Of a stretch of 64,000 nt of DNA, positions 16,912 through 25,568 are shown in pieces. This stretch comes from Phenylobacterium sp. (lineage in GTDB: Bacteria; Pseudomonadota; Alphaproteobacteria; Caulobacterales; Caulobacteraceae): contig NZ_JAUXVZ010000032.1 in the NCBI RefSeq assembly GCF_030680185.1, positions 62,001 to 126,000 of the forward strand. Direction: 5' to 3'. The notes beneath the pieces were generated by a model that worked only from the letters and a program-made list of their open reading frames with translations, did no database searches and was not told where the DNA came from. The number at the start of each line of letters is the position of its first letter. The stretch's first letter is position 1. The translations under genes were made by a program, and so were the position numbers.

Positions 16912-18084
16912 ATGCAGAGCTTTCAACCCCCCCGCCGCATCCTCATGGGCCCCGGCCCCTCCGATGTGACCCCTCGGGTGCTGGCGGCCTTGGCCCGGCC
17001 GACGATCGGCCACCTGGACCCCGCCTTCCAGGGCCTGATGGAAGAGATCAAGGCGGCGCTGTCGCGCCTGTTCAATGCGCCAGATCACATCTGCGTGCCC
17101 CTGCCGGCGCCCGGCACGGCGGGCATGGAGGCGGCCCTGATGAACCTGCTGGAGCCCGGCGACCTGGCGGTGATCTGCGTCAACGGCGTGTTCGGCACAC
17201 GGATGGTCGACATGGCCGGCCGCGCCGGCGCCGAGGTCGTTACGGTGGACGACGAATGGGGCAAGCCCGTTGATCCGGCCAAGGTGGAGACGGCGCTGGC
17301 CGGCCGTCAGGCCAAGGTGCTGGCCTTCGTCCACGCCGAAACCTCGACCGGCGTGCGCAGCGATGCGGCCACGCTCTGCGGCCTGGCGCGCAAGCACGGC
17401 GCGCTGTCCATCGTTGACTGCGTGACATCCCTGGGCGGCATCGCCGTGGACGCCGCGGCCTGGGACGCCGACGTGGTCTATTCCGGCACCCAGAAGTGTC
17501 TTTCTGCTCCTCCCGGCCTCTCGCCGGTGGCTTTCTCCAAGCGCGCCGTGGCGGCCATCGCCGCGCGCAAGGAAAAGCCCCGCAACTGGCTCTACGATAT
17601 CGGCCTGCTGATGAGCTATTGGGGCGGCGAGGGCGGTCGCACCTATCACCACACCGCCCCGATCAATGCGCTGTATGGCCTGCACGAATCCCTGGTCGCG
17701 CTGTTCGAGGAGGGCCAGCAGGCCGCCTTCGTCCGCCACGCCCGGATGCATGAGTCCCTGGTGGCCGGGCTCGAGGCCCTGGGCCTGGAGATGCTGGTGG
17801 CGCCGGCCGATCGCCTGCCGCAGCTCAACACCGTGAAAATCCCCGAGGGGATCGATGAGGCGGCGGTGCGCAATCACGTGCTGGAACACTGGAACCTGGA
17901 GATCGGCGCCGGTCTCGGCCCCCTGAAGGGCAAGGTCTGGCGCATCGGCCTGATGGGCGCTTCGGCCAGCCCCTGGCATGTCCGCCTCTGCCTGACGGCC
18001 CTGGCCGAGGCTCTGGCCGTACAGGGCTTCGCCGGCGCCAAGGACAAGGCTCTGGCCGCCGCCGACGCCAAGCTCGCCGCCTGA
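16912..18084 (+). CDS. Alanine/serine--glyoxylate aminotransferase family protein (class V)
   Basis: A 390-residue class V PLP aminotransferase. GPGPSDV at the N-terminus, the [10 protein letters not shown] phosphate loop, D169 (DCVTSLGG) and PLP-lysine K195 in [12 protein letters not shown] are all in family positions, as is the [16 protein letters not shown] segment. Likely it interconverts alanine or serine with glyoxylate and glycine; SgaA-type serine-glyoxylate activity is the alternative. The ATG at 16912 has GGAGG 5 bases upstream, which decides it over the GTG at 16882. Confidence 0.9.
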   Translation: MQSFQPPRRILMGPGPSDVTPRVLAALARPTIGHLDPAFQGLMEEIKAALSRLFNAPDHICVPLPAPGTAGMEAALMNLLEPGDLAVICVNGVFGTRMVDMAGRAGAEVVTVDDEWGKPVDPAKVETALAGRQAKVLAFVHAETSTGVRSDAATLCGLARKHGALSIVDCVTSLGGIAVDAAAWDADVVYSGTQKCLSAPPGLSPVAFSKRAVAAIAARKEKPRNWLYDIGLLMSYWGGEGGRTYHHTAPINALYGLHESLVALFEEGQQAAFVRHARMHESLVAGLEALGLEMLVAPADRLPQLNTVKIPEGIDEAAVRNHVLEHWNLEIGAGLGPLKGKVWRIGLMGASASPWHVRLCLTALAEALAVQGFAGAKDKALAAADAKLAA

Positions 18085-18123
18085 TCGCTTTCCAGCGGGG
18101 CCTTAGGGGGCTAAGGCGCGGAC

Positions 18124-19467
18124 ATGCGTCGTGTCGTCCAGATCGAAGCCCCCTGGTGTGATCCCGCCCAGGCGCTGGCCGCCCTGGCGGGCGAGGCCTG
18201 GAGCCTCTGCCTGCTGTCGGGCGGCGGAGGGCTGCGGGGGCGTTGGTCCTATCTTGCGGCCCGGCCGCAGCGGGTGCTGGTGGTCGAGGCCGACGACGCG
18301 GCTGACCCCTTGGCGGCCCTGGCCGACCTGATCCCGGAAGGCGAGATGCTGGCCGAGGGCCCGCCGTTCCAGGGTGGGGTCGTCGGCCTTGCGACCTATG
18401 AGCTCGGGGGCCGCGCCCAGGGGCTGGGCCTGGCCCCGCATCGCGACTGGCCGCACCTGGCGGCAGGGCTTTATCCCGCCGTGCTCGCCTTCGATCATCG
18501 CGACCAGAGGCTGCTGGCCATCGGCCGCGGCGAGGGGGAAGACCAGGCCCGCGGCCGGGCCCAGGATCTGCTTGCGGCGCTCGGCGCGCCGAACCGCACT
18601 GCGCCAGGTCGCCTCGCCGGTCCGATGACGGCCTCGTCCGGCCAGGCCTATGAGGCGGCGGTCGCCGAGGTGGTCGGCCGCATCGCCGCAGGCGAGATCT
18701 TCCAAGCCAATGTCGCTCGCCGCTGGACCGGCGACCTCGCGGCCGGCGCGACGCCTTACGACCTGTTCGCCCGTCTCGCCCAGCGTTCGGCAGCCCCCTT
18801 CGCGGCCTATCTGCGACTGCCGGGGCGGGCGGTGGTGTCCAATTCTCCGGAGCGCTTCGTCGCCCTGCGCCGTGGAGCCGACGGCCTCACGGCCGAGACC
18901 CGGCCGATCAAGGGGACGCGGCCGAGGGGCGTTGACGCCACGCAGGACGCCGCCCTGGCGGCCGAGTTGCTGGCCAGCGCCAAGGACCGCGCCGAGAACC
19001 TGATGATCGTGGACCTGATGCGCAATGACCTGGCCCGGGTCTGTCGGCCGGGCACGGTGAAGGTCCCGGACCTGTTCGCCATCGAGAGCTTCGCCAATGT
19101 CCATCACCTGGTGTCCACGGTGACCGGCCGCATGCAGGCCGGACGCGGCGGCGCCGATCTCCTGCAGGCGGCCTTTCCGCCGGGCTCCATCACCGGCGCG
19201 CCGAAGATCCAGGCCATGAAGGTGATCGAAGGCCTGGAGCCGCCGCGTGGGCCCTATTGCGGCTCGATCTTCTGGGCCGGCGTCGATGGCGCCTTCGACT
19301 CCAGCGTTCTGATCCGCACCGCCGCCTGTGTGGAGACGCCGGAGGGGTGGCGGGTCGAGGCCAGGGCTGGCGCCGGCCTGGTGGCCGACAGCGACCCCGT
19401 CGCCGAGCGCCTGGAGACCGAGGCCAAGATTTCGGCCATCCTGGCGGCCCTGTCTTCAGACCCGTGA
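18124..19467 (+). CDS. pabB: Aminodeoxychorismate synthase component I
   Basis: Converts chorismate and ammonia into 4-amino-4-deoxychorismate, the first step to 4-aminobenzoate and folate. 447 residues of the chorismate-binding family. The PIKGT motif (ETRPIKGTRPRG), with the lysine that marks PabB against anthranilate synthase, is present, followed by MIVDLMRNDLARV, FPPGSITGAPK and the final RAGAGLVADSDP. There is no fused PabC or glutaminase domain, so an unlinked PabA/TrpG is needed. pabC follows after 7 bases. Confidence 0.93.
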   Translation: MRRVVQIEAPWCDPAQALAALAGEAWSLCLLSGGGGLRGRWSYLAARPQRVLVVEADDAADPLAALADLIPEGEMLAEGPPFQGGVVGLATYELGGRAQGLGLAPHRDWPHLAAGLYPAVLAFDHRDQRLLAIGRGEGEDQARGRAQDLLAALGAPNRTAPGRLAGPMTASSGQAYEAAVAEVVGRIAAGEIFQANVARRWTGDLAAGATPYDLFARLAQRSAAPFAAYLRLPGRAVVSNSPERFVALRRGADGLTAETRPIKGTRPRGVDATQDAALAAELLASAKDRAENLMIVDLMRNDLARVCRPGTVKVPDLFAIESFANVHHLVSTVTGRMQAGRGGADLLQAAFPPGSITGAPKIQAMKVIEGLEPPRGPYCGSIFWAGVDGAFDSSVLIRTAACVETPEGWRVEARAGAGLVADSDPVAERLETEAKISAILAALSSDP

Positions 19468-19474
19468 GGCGCCC

Positions 19475-20239
19475 GTGAGCGTTCCTATCGACGACCGCGG
19501 CCTGCTGCTGGGCGATGGCCTTTTCGAAACCCTGCTGGTGGTCGGCGGGGCGCCGGTCTGGTGGGCCGAGCATATGGCCCGACTGCGCCGCGGCTGCGGG
19601 ACGCTTGGCCTGCCCGAGCCCACCGAGGACGCGGCCCTGGCCGCCGCGGCGGCTGCGATGGCGGGTGCGACCCATGCCCGGGCCGCCCTGCGGCTGACCT
19701 GGACGGCGGGATCGGGCGGGCGCGGCCTGGACCGGCCCTCCATGCTCGGCCCCCGACTGCTGTCGAGCCTTGCGCCCGCGCCGCGGTCGACGAGCCCCCT
19801 GCGGCTGGCGATCGCCCAGGTGCGCCGCAATGGGGGCTCGCCCGCCTCGCGGCACAAGACCCTGGCCTATCTGGACAATGTGCTGGCCCGGCGCGAGGCG
19901 CAGGTCGCCGGCGCGGACGAAGCCGTGATGCTCAATACAGATGGCGAGGTGGCCTGTGCGGCGGCGGCCAACATCTTCTGGATGGACGACGGCGACCTCT
20001 TCACCCCGGCGCTGGAGTGCGGGGTGCTCGACGGCCTGGCGAGAGCGGCGGTGATGGACCGTGCGGCCGCCCTGGGCGTGACCGTGCGCGAGGTCAGAGC
20101 CGGGCCTGAGGCCCTGGCGCACGCCGACGCCGTCTTCCTGACCAACAGCCTGGTGGGCCTGCGCCCGGCGGCGACCCTGGAGGGGCGAGGCCTCGCCAAT
20201 CCGCCGCTGCTCGACGCCCTGGCCGCCGACTTGCCCTAG
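19475..20239 (+). CDS. pabC: Aminodeoxychorismate lyase-like class IV PLP enzyme
   Basis: 254 residues; probably releases pyruvate from aminodeoxychorismate to give 4-aminobenzoate, as its place 7 bases after pabB implies. PLP lysine K128 lies in RHKTLAYLDN. In the class IV motif where E. coli PabC has TECCAANLF, this protein reads ACAAAANIF: the glutamate that pairs with the PLP pyridine nitrogen is replaced by C161. The rest (GLLLGDGLFET, TNSLVGLRPA) is normal. Start GTG at 19475; no closer ATG fits the family N-terminus. Confidence 0.85.
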   Translation: MSVPIDDRGLLLGDGLFETLLVVGGAPVWWAEHMARLRRGCGTLGLPEPTEDAALAAAAAAMAGATHARAALRLTWTAGSGGRGLDRPSMLGPRLLSSLAPAPRSTSPLRLAIAQVRRNGGSPASRHKTLAYLDNVLARREAQVAGADEAVMLNTDGEVACAAAANIFWMDDGDLFTPALECGVLDGLARAAVMDRAAALGVTVREVRAGPEALAHADAVFLTNSLVGLRPAATLEGRGLANPPLLDALAADLP

Positions 20240-20291
20240 CGCCTGATCAAGGCGCTCCGATCACCGGGCCCTGTCGGGCCGCGCGCCCGGC

Positions 20292-20837
20292 TCAACAGTC
20301 GGTGCAGTTGACCATGGTCATCTTGCGGGGGCGAAGATAGTATTTCTCATTGAAGTTCAAGGCGTTGGGAATGGCGTACTTGACGGGCGAGTCATAGTTG
20401 TAGGCCATCTCGCTCATGATCAGCGTGTCATGGGCGACCACCAGATTGTTCGGCAGGCCCGACACGGTCGCGCCCTTGCCATAGGCGTTCATGCCCTTGC
20501 CGTGGCTCCAGACCACCTTTGGCACCCCGTTGGTGTCGGCCCGGATCGCCGTGATGCGGATCTTCATGCCGCTGGGTGAGAAGGGGGTTAGGATCTCTTC
20601 GGCGACGGAGAACACATCGTTCAGTTCGCTGCGGGTGGTCAGGGTGTCCTGGGCCACCAGATCGGCGACCACGGCCGTGGCGTGACTGGCGCGGCGCTCG
20701 GCCATCAAGGCCATGGTGACCTCGGCCAGCCCCATATAGCTCAGGATCAGGAACGGCGCGATGAGCGCGAATTCCACGGCGGCGACGCCCCGGCGGTCGC
20801 GAGCGAAACCGATCATGCGGCCCATCGGCTTCATCAT
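20292..20837 (-). CDS. TadE/TadG-like pilus assembly protein
   Basis: 181 residues. A short basic N-terminus with RRGVAAVEFALIAPFLILSY is the TadE/TadG-type pseudopilin signature: a Gly before a hydrophobic helix with a Glu five residues in. The rest is an extracytoplasmic domain ending with a CTDC pair. In Tad systems TadE/TadF pseudopilins are processed by the prepilin peptidase and support Flp pilus assembly. Its ATG at 20837 overlaps the stop of the gene before it (TGATG), implying translational coupling. Met codons at 20834 or a GTG at 20843 are alternative starts. Confidence 0.8.
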   Translation of the reverse strand: MMKPMGRMIGFARDRRGVAAVEFALIAPFLILSYMGLAEVTMALMAERRASHATAVVADLVAQDTLTTRSELNDVFSVAEEILTPFSPSGMKIRITAIRADTNGVPKVVWSHGKGMNAYGKGATVSGLPNNLVVAHDTLIMSEMAYNYDSPVKYAIPNALNFNEKYYLRPRKMTMVNCTDC

Positions 20838-21409
20838 CAGCACCCCGCTCCGGTGGGGGGCTGGTCGCTGTAGGGCTCGTTGCGGAAGGCGTCGACCGCA
20901 GTCAGCAGGCGCTTGTCCGTGCCGGAATTGACCAGGGCGTTGCTGATCAGCGGGGTGAAGATCGGCCAGCTGTAATAGGTGCGGACCAGCACGATGTCGG
21001 CAGGCCCGCCTGGCGACCAGCAGGTGTTGTTTTCGTTGAAGGCGTTCCCGCCCTGGGCCGGGTCGTCCTTCAGGCTGGTGAAGTCGTCGTAGGTGCGGAC
21101 GTCGACATAGAGGTTGTCGCCGCAGCTGGGGCCGAGCCAGCTCATGCGATCACAGACCGCCTCGGCGAAGCCCTCCTTGCTGGCGGCCCCGCTGGTCTGC
21201 ATCTCGCCGGTGCGGATGGTCCGGGCCGCGTCCGTGGTCGCCGCCTCCAGGGCCGTGGACATCATGAACACCAGGGCCAATTCCAGAATGCCGAAGAGCA
21301 GCATCAGGAGGGGACCGGCGATGAAGGCGAACTCCACCGCGGTCGCGCCCTGACGGGCGCGGGCGAAGTCGCGCAGGGCGAGGATCAGGTTTTGGGCGGC
21401 GCGCGGCAT
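20837..21409 (-). CDS. TadE-like pseudopilin of the Flp pilus
   Basis: 190 residues starting MPRAAQNLILAL. The segment RQGATAVEFAFIAGPLLMLLF is a TadE-type processing and membrane motif, and a periplasmic domain with four Cys follows. It is paired with the coupled gene downstream, a common TadE/TadF arrangement. It lies opposite in strand to pabC and to the main pilA operon, so it is expressed separately from cpaABCDEF. Confidence 0.8.
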   Translation of the reverse strand: MPRAAQNLILALRDFARARQGATAVEFAFIAGPLLMLLFGILELALVFMMSTALEAATTDAARTIRTGEMQTSGAASKEGFAEAVCDRMSWLGPSCGDNLYVDVRTYDDFTSLKDDPAQGGNAFNENNTCWSPGGPADIVLVRTYYSWPIFTPLISNALVNSGTDKRLLTAVDAFRNEPYSDQPPTGAGC

Positions 21410-21473
21410 TCTGCGGGTCCATCCGGTTTCCGGCGGACCCTAGACCTCATTGGCCTAAGCGATGCTTAAGCCC

Positions 21474-21845
21474 TCAGGGCCGCTGGGCGGCGGCGATCGG
21501 TTCGCAGCGGGGCGAGCAGGAAAAGGTGCGGGCCTCTGCGCCGCGGATATAGGACATCTGGCCCTGGTCGGGGGCGCTGACCACGATGTCGCGATCAAAC
21601 AGGGTGCGGCCCAGGGCGTCGGTGACGATGACGCTGGTGACGCCATAGCCCTTGCCGATGATCACCAGGTCCTGAGCGCCCAGCAGATTCACGTCGGCCA
21701 CCCGCGGATTGGTCACCACCACATTGCGCGCCGCGCCGGCAAGGCGGACCTTCGAGCCCTGGTCGAGATGAACCGACAGGGGCGCCGCGACGGCGGGCGC
21801 TGCGATCAGGAGGCCGGCGAGGACGCAAACGGCGAGGCGAAGCAT
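21474..21845 (-). CDS. Short pilus-assembly N-terminal-domain protein (CpaC N-domain paralogue)
   Basis: 123 residues with a signal peptide (about 1-20, ending AVAAP). It consists only of the pilus-assembly N-terminal domain (PF13629-like) that is also found at the start of CpaC: VVVTNPRVADVNLLG here matches VLVTNPQVADAVLRS in the cpaC gene. It lacks any secretin domain and ends with CSPRCEPI. ATG at 21845 with GGAAT upstream. Divergent from pilA. It may help the secretin or pilotin; function is not established here. Confidence 0.75.
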   Translation of the reverse strand: MLRLAVCVLAGLLIAAPAVAAPLSVHLDQGSKVRLAGAARNVVVTNPRVADVNLLGAQDLVIIGKGYGVTSVIVTDALGRTLFDRDIVVSAPDQGQMSYIRGAEARTFSCSPRCEPIAAAQRP

Positions 21846-21991
21846 GGCGATTCCGGTGGGCGGCTGGCGGCAGGACTTGAGGCGCCAGAGTCGATCCGAA
21901 TGGTCAACAAAGGCTGAATCGCACCCGACTCGCGCGCGTGCGTGAATCATAAAGGGAAATGGCCGAATTTCGCTCGAATCTGCCCTCGTGG

Positions 21992-22068
21992 TTAATGAAT
22001 GATAATAGTAAACGCAAGTAAACCAAAACAAAATTGGATCGAATACTCGCTAGTTTACTCGCCATTAA
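21992..22068 (+). promoter_or_regulatory. AT-rich pilA control region with CtrA-like sites
   Basis: The 318-base gap between the divergent short CpaC-like gene and pilA is markedly AT-rich. TTTA-N7-TTAA at 22054-22068 is one mismatch from the CtrA box TTAA-N7-TTAA; TTAA-N7-TAAT at 21992-22006 is a weaker second. GTAAAC is repeated at 22008-22013 and 22018-22023, one helical turn apart. In Caulobacter pilA is activated by CtrA; here that is inferred from sites only. Confidence 0.5.
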
Positions 22069-22100
22069 GTCAGCTGCGGCATTGTGACCCTGCAATTCGG

Positions 22101-22145
22101 GGCGAGCAGACCACCAAGGCCTGATCCCCGATCAATCTGCTCGCC
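22101..22145 (+). promoter_or_regulatory. Inverted repeat in the pilA leader
   Basis: GGCGAGCAGA (22101-22110) and TCTGCTCGCC (22136-22145) are perfect 10-bp complements around a 25-base loop that itself contains GATC...GATC. The stem ends 5 bases before the AGGAG ribosome site of pilA. It probably forms in the mRNA and could stabilise it or set translation. Confidence 0.55.
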
Positions 22146-22163
22146 AACATAGGAGATCGAGCA

Positions 22164-22334
22164 ATGTCCAAGTTCGTCACGCGCTTCCTGAAAGATGAGT
22201 CCGGCGCCACCGCCATCGAGTATGGCCTGATCGCGGCCCTGATCGCCGTCGTGCTGATCACCGCCCTGAACACCCTCGGCGGCAACCTCACCGGCACCTT
22301 CGGCATGATCGCCGGCAAGCTGCCCCAGACCTAA
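22164..22334 (+). CDS. pilA: Flp/Fap-type pilin (major pilin PilA)
   Basis: 56 residues: MSKFVTRFLKDESG followed by ATAIEYGLIAALIAVVLITA. The prepilin peptidase should cut after G14, leaving mature A15 with the conserved Glu at position 5 and Tyr at 6, the Flp pilin signature. AGGAG stands 8 bases before the ATG. It is the subunit of the pilus built by the cpa and tad genes that follow. A terminator separates it from cpaA, so high pilin expression with low read-through is likely. Confidence 0.95.
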   Translation: MSKFVTRFLKDESGATAIEYGLIAALIAVVLITALNTLGGNLTGTFGMIAGKLPQT

Positions 22335-22378
22335 GACAACGGCCGCGCCAAGCGGCGAAAACGAAGATTAGACTTTCG

Positions 22379-22411
22379 GGGGCCGTGGCGGAGACGCTGC
22401 GGCCCCTTCTT
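22379..22411 (+). terminator. Terminator between pilA and cpaA
   Basis: GGGGCCG (22379-22385) and CGGCCCC (22400-22406) form a 7-bp stem followed by TTCTT. It would attenuate transcription from pilA into cpaA, allowing much more pilin than machinery. Confidence 0.6.
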
Positions 22412-22496
22412 CATGGGCGGGAAACCAAGCGTTCACTCGCAATGCGCAGACTGCCCGCCTGGAAGCCCGTTTCGCGCCTGCTGCAAGAGCCCGCCC

Positions 22497-23012
22497 ATGA
22501 TCGCCCAAGCCCAGGCCGTCCTGCTCGTCATCTGCCCGGCCCTGCTGATCGTGGCGGCGCTGAAGGACGTGACGACCTATACGATCCCCAACTGGATCAC
22601 CCTGGCGCTGATCGCGGCGTTCTTTCCGACGGCGCTGATCCTGGGCCTTGGCCTCGACACCGTGGGGCTGCATGCGGCGATCGGCTTTTGCGCCCTGGTC
22701 GCCGGCATGGTGATGTTCGCCCTGCGCTGGATCGGGGGCGGCGACGCCAAGGTGTTCGCCGCCACGGCCCTTTGGCTGGGCTGGCCCGCCTCGGCGACCT
22801 TCCTGCTGGCGACCGCCATGGCCGGCGGCGTCCTGGCGGTCATGCTCCTGGCCATGCGCTCGATCCGACTGCGCCCCTATGTCTCGGCCGGCCCGCCCTG
22901 GCTGAGCCGCCTGGCCGAGCCGGGCGAGAGCGTTCCCTACGGCCTGGCCATCTGCATCGGCGGCCTCGCCGCCTTCCCCGCCAGCACCCTGGTCCAAGCC
23001 CTCGGCGCCTAG
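22497..23012 (+). CDS. cpaA: Prepilin peptidase CpaA
   Basis: 171-residue inner-membrane aspartic peptidase that processes the Flp pilin and TadE-type pseudopilins. Several hydrophobic helices; the two catalytic aspartates lie in KDVTTYTIPNW and in GGGDAK, the TadV/CpaA signature. It has no N-terminal methylase domain. The ATG at 22497 starts just before the first helix. The 139 bases to cpaB leave room for a second promoter. Confidence 0.92.
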   Translation: MIAQAQAVLLVICPALLIVAALKDVTTYTIPNWITLALIAAFFPTALILGLGLDTVGLHAAIGFCALVAGMVMFALRWIGGGDAKVFAATALWLGWPASATFLLATAMAGGVLAVMLLAMRSIRLRPYVSAGPPWLSRLAEPGESVPYGLAICIGGLAAFPASTLVQALGA

Positions 23013-23151
23013 GACCTTTAGCCGCTGTTAACCATGGGCGCCCGACAAGGATCACGCCGCCAGAAGGCTGCAGCATGATTTTGAGTCGCGGCTGCCCGCC
23101 GGAATCGGCGCGTCGCCCCATCCCCCTCAGCGGGAGCGTATCGGGAAGTTC

Positions 23152-23997
23152 ATGGGCGCCGTCCGCATCGCCATTCTGGCCGCCGCCGCCGTAGCCGCCA
23201 TCCTGCTGGCCTTCATTGTGCGCGGGATGATGAGCTCCGGCGAGCCGTCTCAGGCCGCCGCTGAGGTGGAAACCCGCCCCATGGCCCAGGTTCTGGTGGC
23301 CAAGGAAGACCTCGCCGTGGGCACGCGGATCGTTTCGACCATGCTTGGCTGGCAGGCCTGGCCGGTCGAGGCCCTGAACCCCGCCTTCGTGACCGACGGC
23401 AAGACTGCGGTCCCGCCCAAGGAAGGCGCCGAAAAGGTCGCCGAAAAGGCCAGCCAGGCCGCCTCCACCCTCATGGGTGACAATCCGATCCAGGCCTTCG
23501 AAGGCGCCATCGTCCGCGAAGCCATCGCCGCTGGCGAGCCCGTCACCACCCGCAAGGTCATTCGCGGCGGGGAGGGCGGCTACATGTCCGTGGTGCTTGG
23601 CCCGGGCATGCGGGCCGTCTCGGTGCCCGTCTCTGTGGAAACCGCCGTGGGCGGCTTCATCCTGCCCGGCGACCGGGTCGATGTGCTGCAGAGCCGCGAG
23701 GACCAGAACGGCTCGATGATCACCGAAACCCTGATGCGCAACCTGCGGGTCCTGGCCATCGACCAGGCCACGGAGCCCAAGGACGACTCCAACACCATGA
23801 TCGGCGCCGTCGCCACCCTGGAGGCGCCGGCTGGCGACGCCGAGGTGCTGGTGCGGGGCAAGGCGGCGGGCGAGATGATCCTGGCCCTGCGCGCCTATAC
23901 CGACATCGGCGGGCCTGTGGGCCGCGGCGGATCGGCCGAGCCCCAGACCGTTCGTATCTACCGCGACGGCGAGATGACCGAGGTTTCCGTCCGATGA
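23152..23997 (+). CDS. cpaB: Flp pilus assembly protein CpaB (RcpC-like)
   Basis: 281 residues with one N-terminal membrane helix (about 3-25) and a periplasmic SAF domain (VLVAKEDLAVGTRIVSTMLGW) followed by the RcpC/CpaB domain (VSVPVSVETAVGGFILPGDRVDVL). Family members associate with the secretin in the periplasm. An insertion of about 40 residues (DGKTAVPP... to PIQAF) separates the halves of the SAF region. Its stop overlaps the cpaC start by four bases (ATGA), indicating coupling. Confidence 0.92.
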   Translation: MGAVRIAILAAAAVAAILLAFIVRGMMSSGEPSQAAAEVETRPMAQVLVAKEDLAVGTRIVSTMLGWQAWPVEALNPAFVTDGKTAVPPKEGAEKVAEKASQAASTLMGDNPIQAFEGAIVREAIAAGEPVTTRKVIRGGEGGYMSVVLGPGMRAVSVPVSVETAVGGFILPGDRVDVLQSREDQNGSMITETLMRNLRVLAIDQATEPKDDSNTMIGAVATLEAPAGDAEVLVRGKAAGEMILALRAYTDIGGPVGRGGSAEPQTVRIYRDGEMTEVSVR

Positions 23998-25568
23998 GGC
24001 GCCTTTCCTTCCTGATCGCCGCCGCCGCAAGCCTCGGCCTGTGGTCAGTCCATCCGGCGACCGCCCAGGATCTGGCCGGGTCGGCGTCCCGTTTCGAAGC
24101 CCAAGGCTCGACCATCCGGGTCGATCTGGCCGGCGGCGGCGCCACCCAGGCCCTGACCCTGCCGCGGGGCAAGTCGGCCATCATCGAGCTGCCGGTGGAC
24201 GCCCGCGACGTGCTGGTCACCAATCCCCAGGTGGCCGACGCCGTCCTGCGTTCGCCCCGGCGAATCTATGTGCTGGGGGTGGCTGCCGGTCAGACCGACG
24301 CGGTCTTCTTCGACGGCGCCGGTCGGCGGATCCTGTCGCTGGACATCCGGGTCGATCAGGACACCGGCGCGGTGGCCCAGACCATCAATCGCCTGTTGCC
24401 CGGGGCGCGGGTGCGGGTCGACGCCATGAATGACAGCCTGATCCTGTCGGGCGAGGTGATGAGCCTATCGGACGCCGACAAGGCCCTGCAGATCGCCCGG
24501 GCGGCTGTGGCCCGGCCCGAGCAGGTGCTGAACATGCTGGCCATCGCCGGCAAGGACCAGGTGATGCTCAAGGTGCGCATCGTCGAGGTCCAGCGCAACG
24601 TCATCAAGCAGCTCGGCTTCAACACCAACGCGGTCCTGAACCAGCTGGGCGAGCCCCAGTACATGTTCAACAACGCCGCCTCCTTCGCCGTGAACGGCGG
24701 CCTGATCGGCGGCCTCACCGGGGGTTACAACCTCGACACCACCAAACAGCCGATCATGCAGTTCCCATGCGGCTGGGTCGACCAGCCGGACGCCCTGTGT
24801 GATTTCGTCACCCGCGACGGCGGCAATTCCGACACCGCGACCATCAAGGAAGGCCTGGCCGGCGATCCCGGCCTGAACCAGGCCGAGGCCATGATCCAGG
24901 CCTTCGAACGGGTCGGCCTGGTCCGCACCCTGGCCGAGCCGAACCTGACGGCGGTGTCGGGCGAGGCCGCCAAGTTCCTGGCCGGCGGCGAGTTTCCCGT
25001 GCCCGTGGGCCAGGACGACACCGGCCGCGTCACCATCGAGTTCAAGCCCTTCGGCGTCGGACTTGGCTTCACCCCGGTGGTCCTGTCGGGCGGGCGAATC
25101 TCCCTGAAGATTTCCACCGAGGTGTCCGAACTCACCAATGAGGGGGCCTTCTCGATCAGGAATGGCGCGGGGACCCCGTCCCTGGTGATCCCGGCCCTCA
25201 GCGTGCGCCGCGCCGAGACCATGGTGGAGCTGCCCTCCGGCGGCGCCATGATGATCGCCGGCCTGTTGCGCGAACAGACCAAGCAGGCGGTGGATTCCCT
25301 GCCGGGCATGACCAACCTGCCGGTGCTGGGCACGCTGTTCCGGTCGCGGGACTATCTGCAGGGCGAGACCGAGCTGGTGATCATCGTCACCCCCTACCTT
25401 GTCCAGCCGACGTCGCCGGACAGATTGCAGACCCCGGCCGACGGCCTGCGGATCGCCTCTGATCCCGAAACCATCCTCCTGGGGCGCCTCAACCGCGCCT
25501 ACAAGGCCAAGCCGCAGCCCGCAGGCGCGCCGGCCTACCAGGGCCCCTACGGCTATGTGATCGAGTGA
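23994..25568 (+). CDS. cpaC: Flp pilus secretin CpaC
   Basis: 524 residues; forms the outer-membrane pore of the pilus. Signal peptide 1-24 (VHPATAQD), pilus-assembly N-domain (about 45-115), a BON-like segment, and the type II/III secretin domain from about 250, with VGLGFTPVVLSGGRISLKI and the final transmembrane strand pair. The C-terminal part ends TSPDRLQTPADGLRIASD, a common CpaC tail. Overlaps cpaB by ATGA and cpaD by GTGA. Confidence 0.94.
   Translation: MRRLSFLIAAAASLGLWSVHPATAQDLAGSASRFEAQGSTIRVDLAGGGATQALTLPRGKSAIIELPVDARDVLVTNPQVADAVLRSPRRIYVLGVAAGQTDAVFFDGAGRRILSLDIRVDQDTGAVAQTINRLLPGARVRVDAMNDSLILSGEVMSLSDADKALQIARAAVARPEQVLNMLAIAGKDQVMLKVRIVEVQRNVIKQLGFNTNAVLNQLGEPQYMFNNAASFAVNGGLIGGLTGGYNLDTTKQPIMQFPCGWVDQPDALCDFVTRDGGNSDTATIKEGLAGDPGLNQAEAMIQAFERVGLVRTLAEPNLTAVSGEAAKFLAGGEFPVPVGQDDTGRVTIEFKPFGVGLGFTPVVLSGGRISLKISTEVSELTNEGAFSIRNGAGTPSLVIPALSVRRAETMVELPSGGAMMIAGLLREQTKQAVDSLPGMTNLPVLGTLFRSRDYLQGETELVIIVTPYLVQPTSPDRLQTPADGLRIASDPETILLGRLNRAYKAKPQPAGAPAYQGPYGYVIE

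Noticed and set aside
21856..21885. Sigma-54-like TGGC...TTGA near the short CpaC-like gene
   Set aside because: It lacks the GC of the -12 element and correct spacing.
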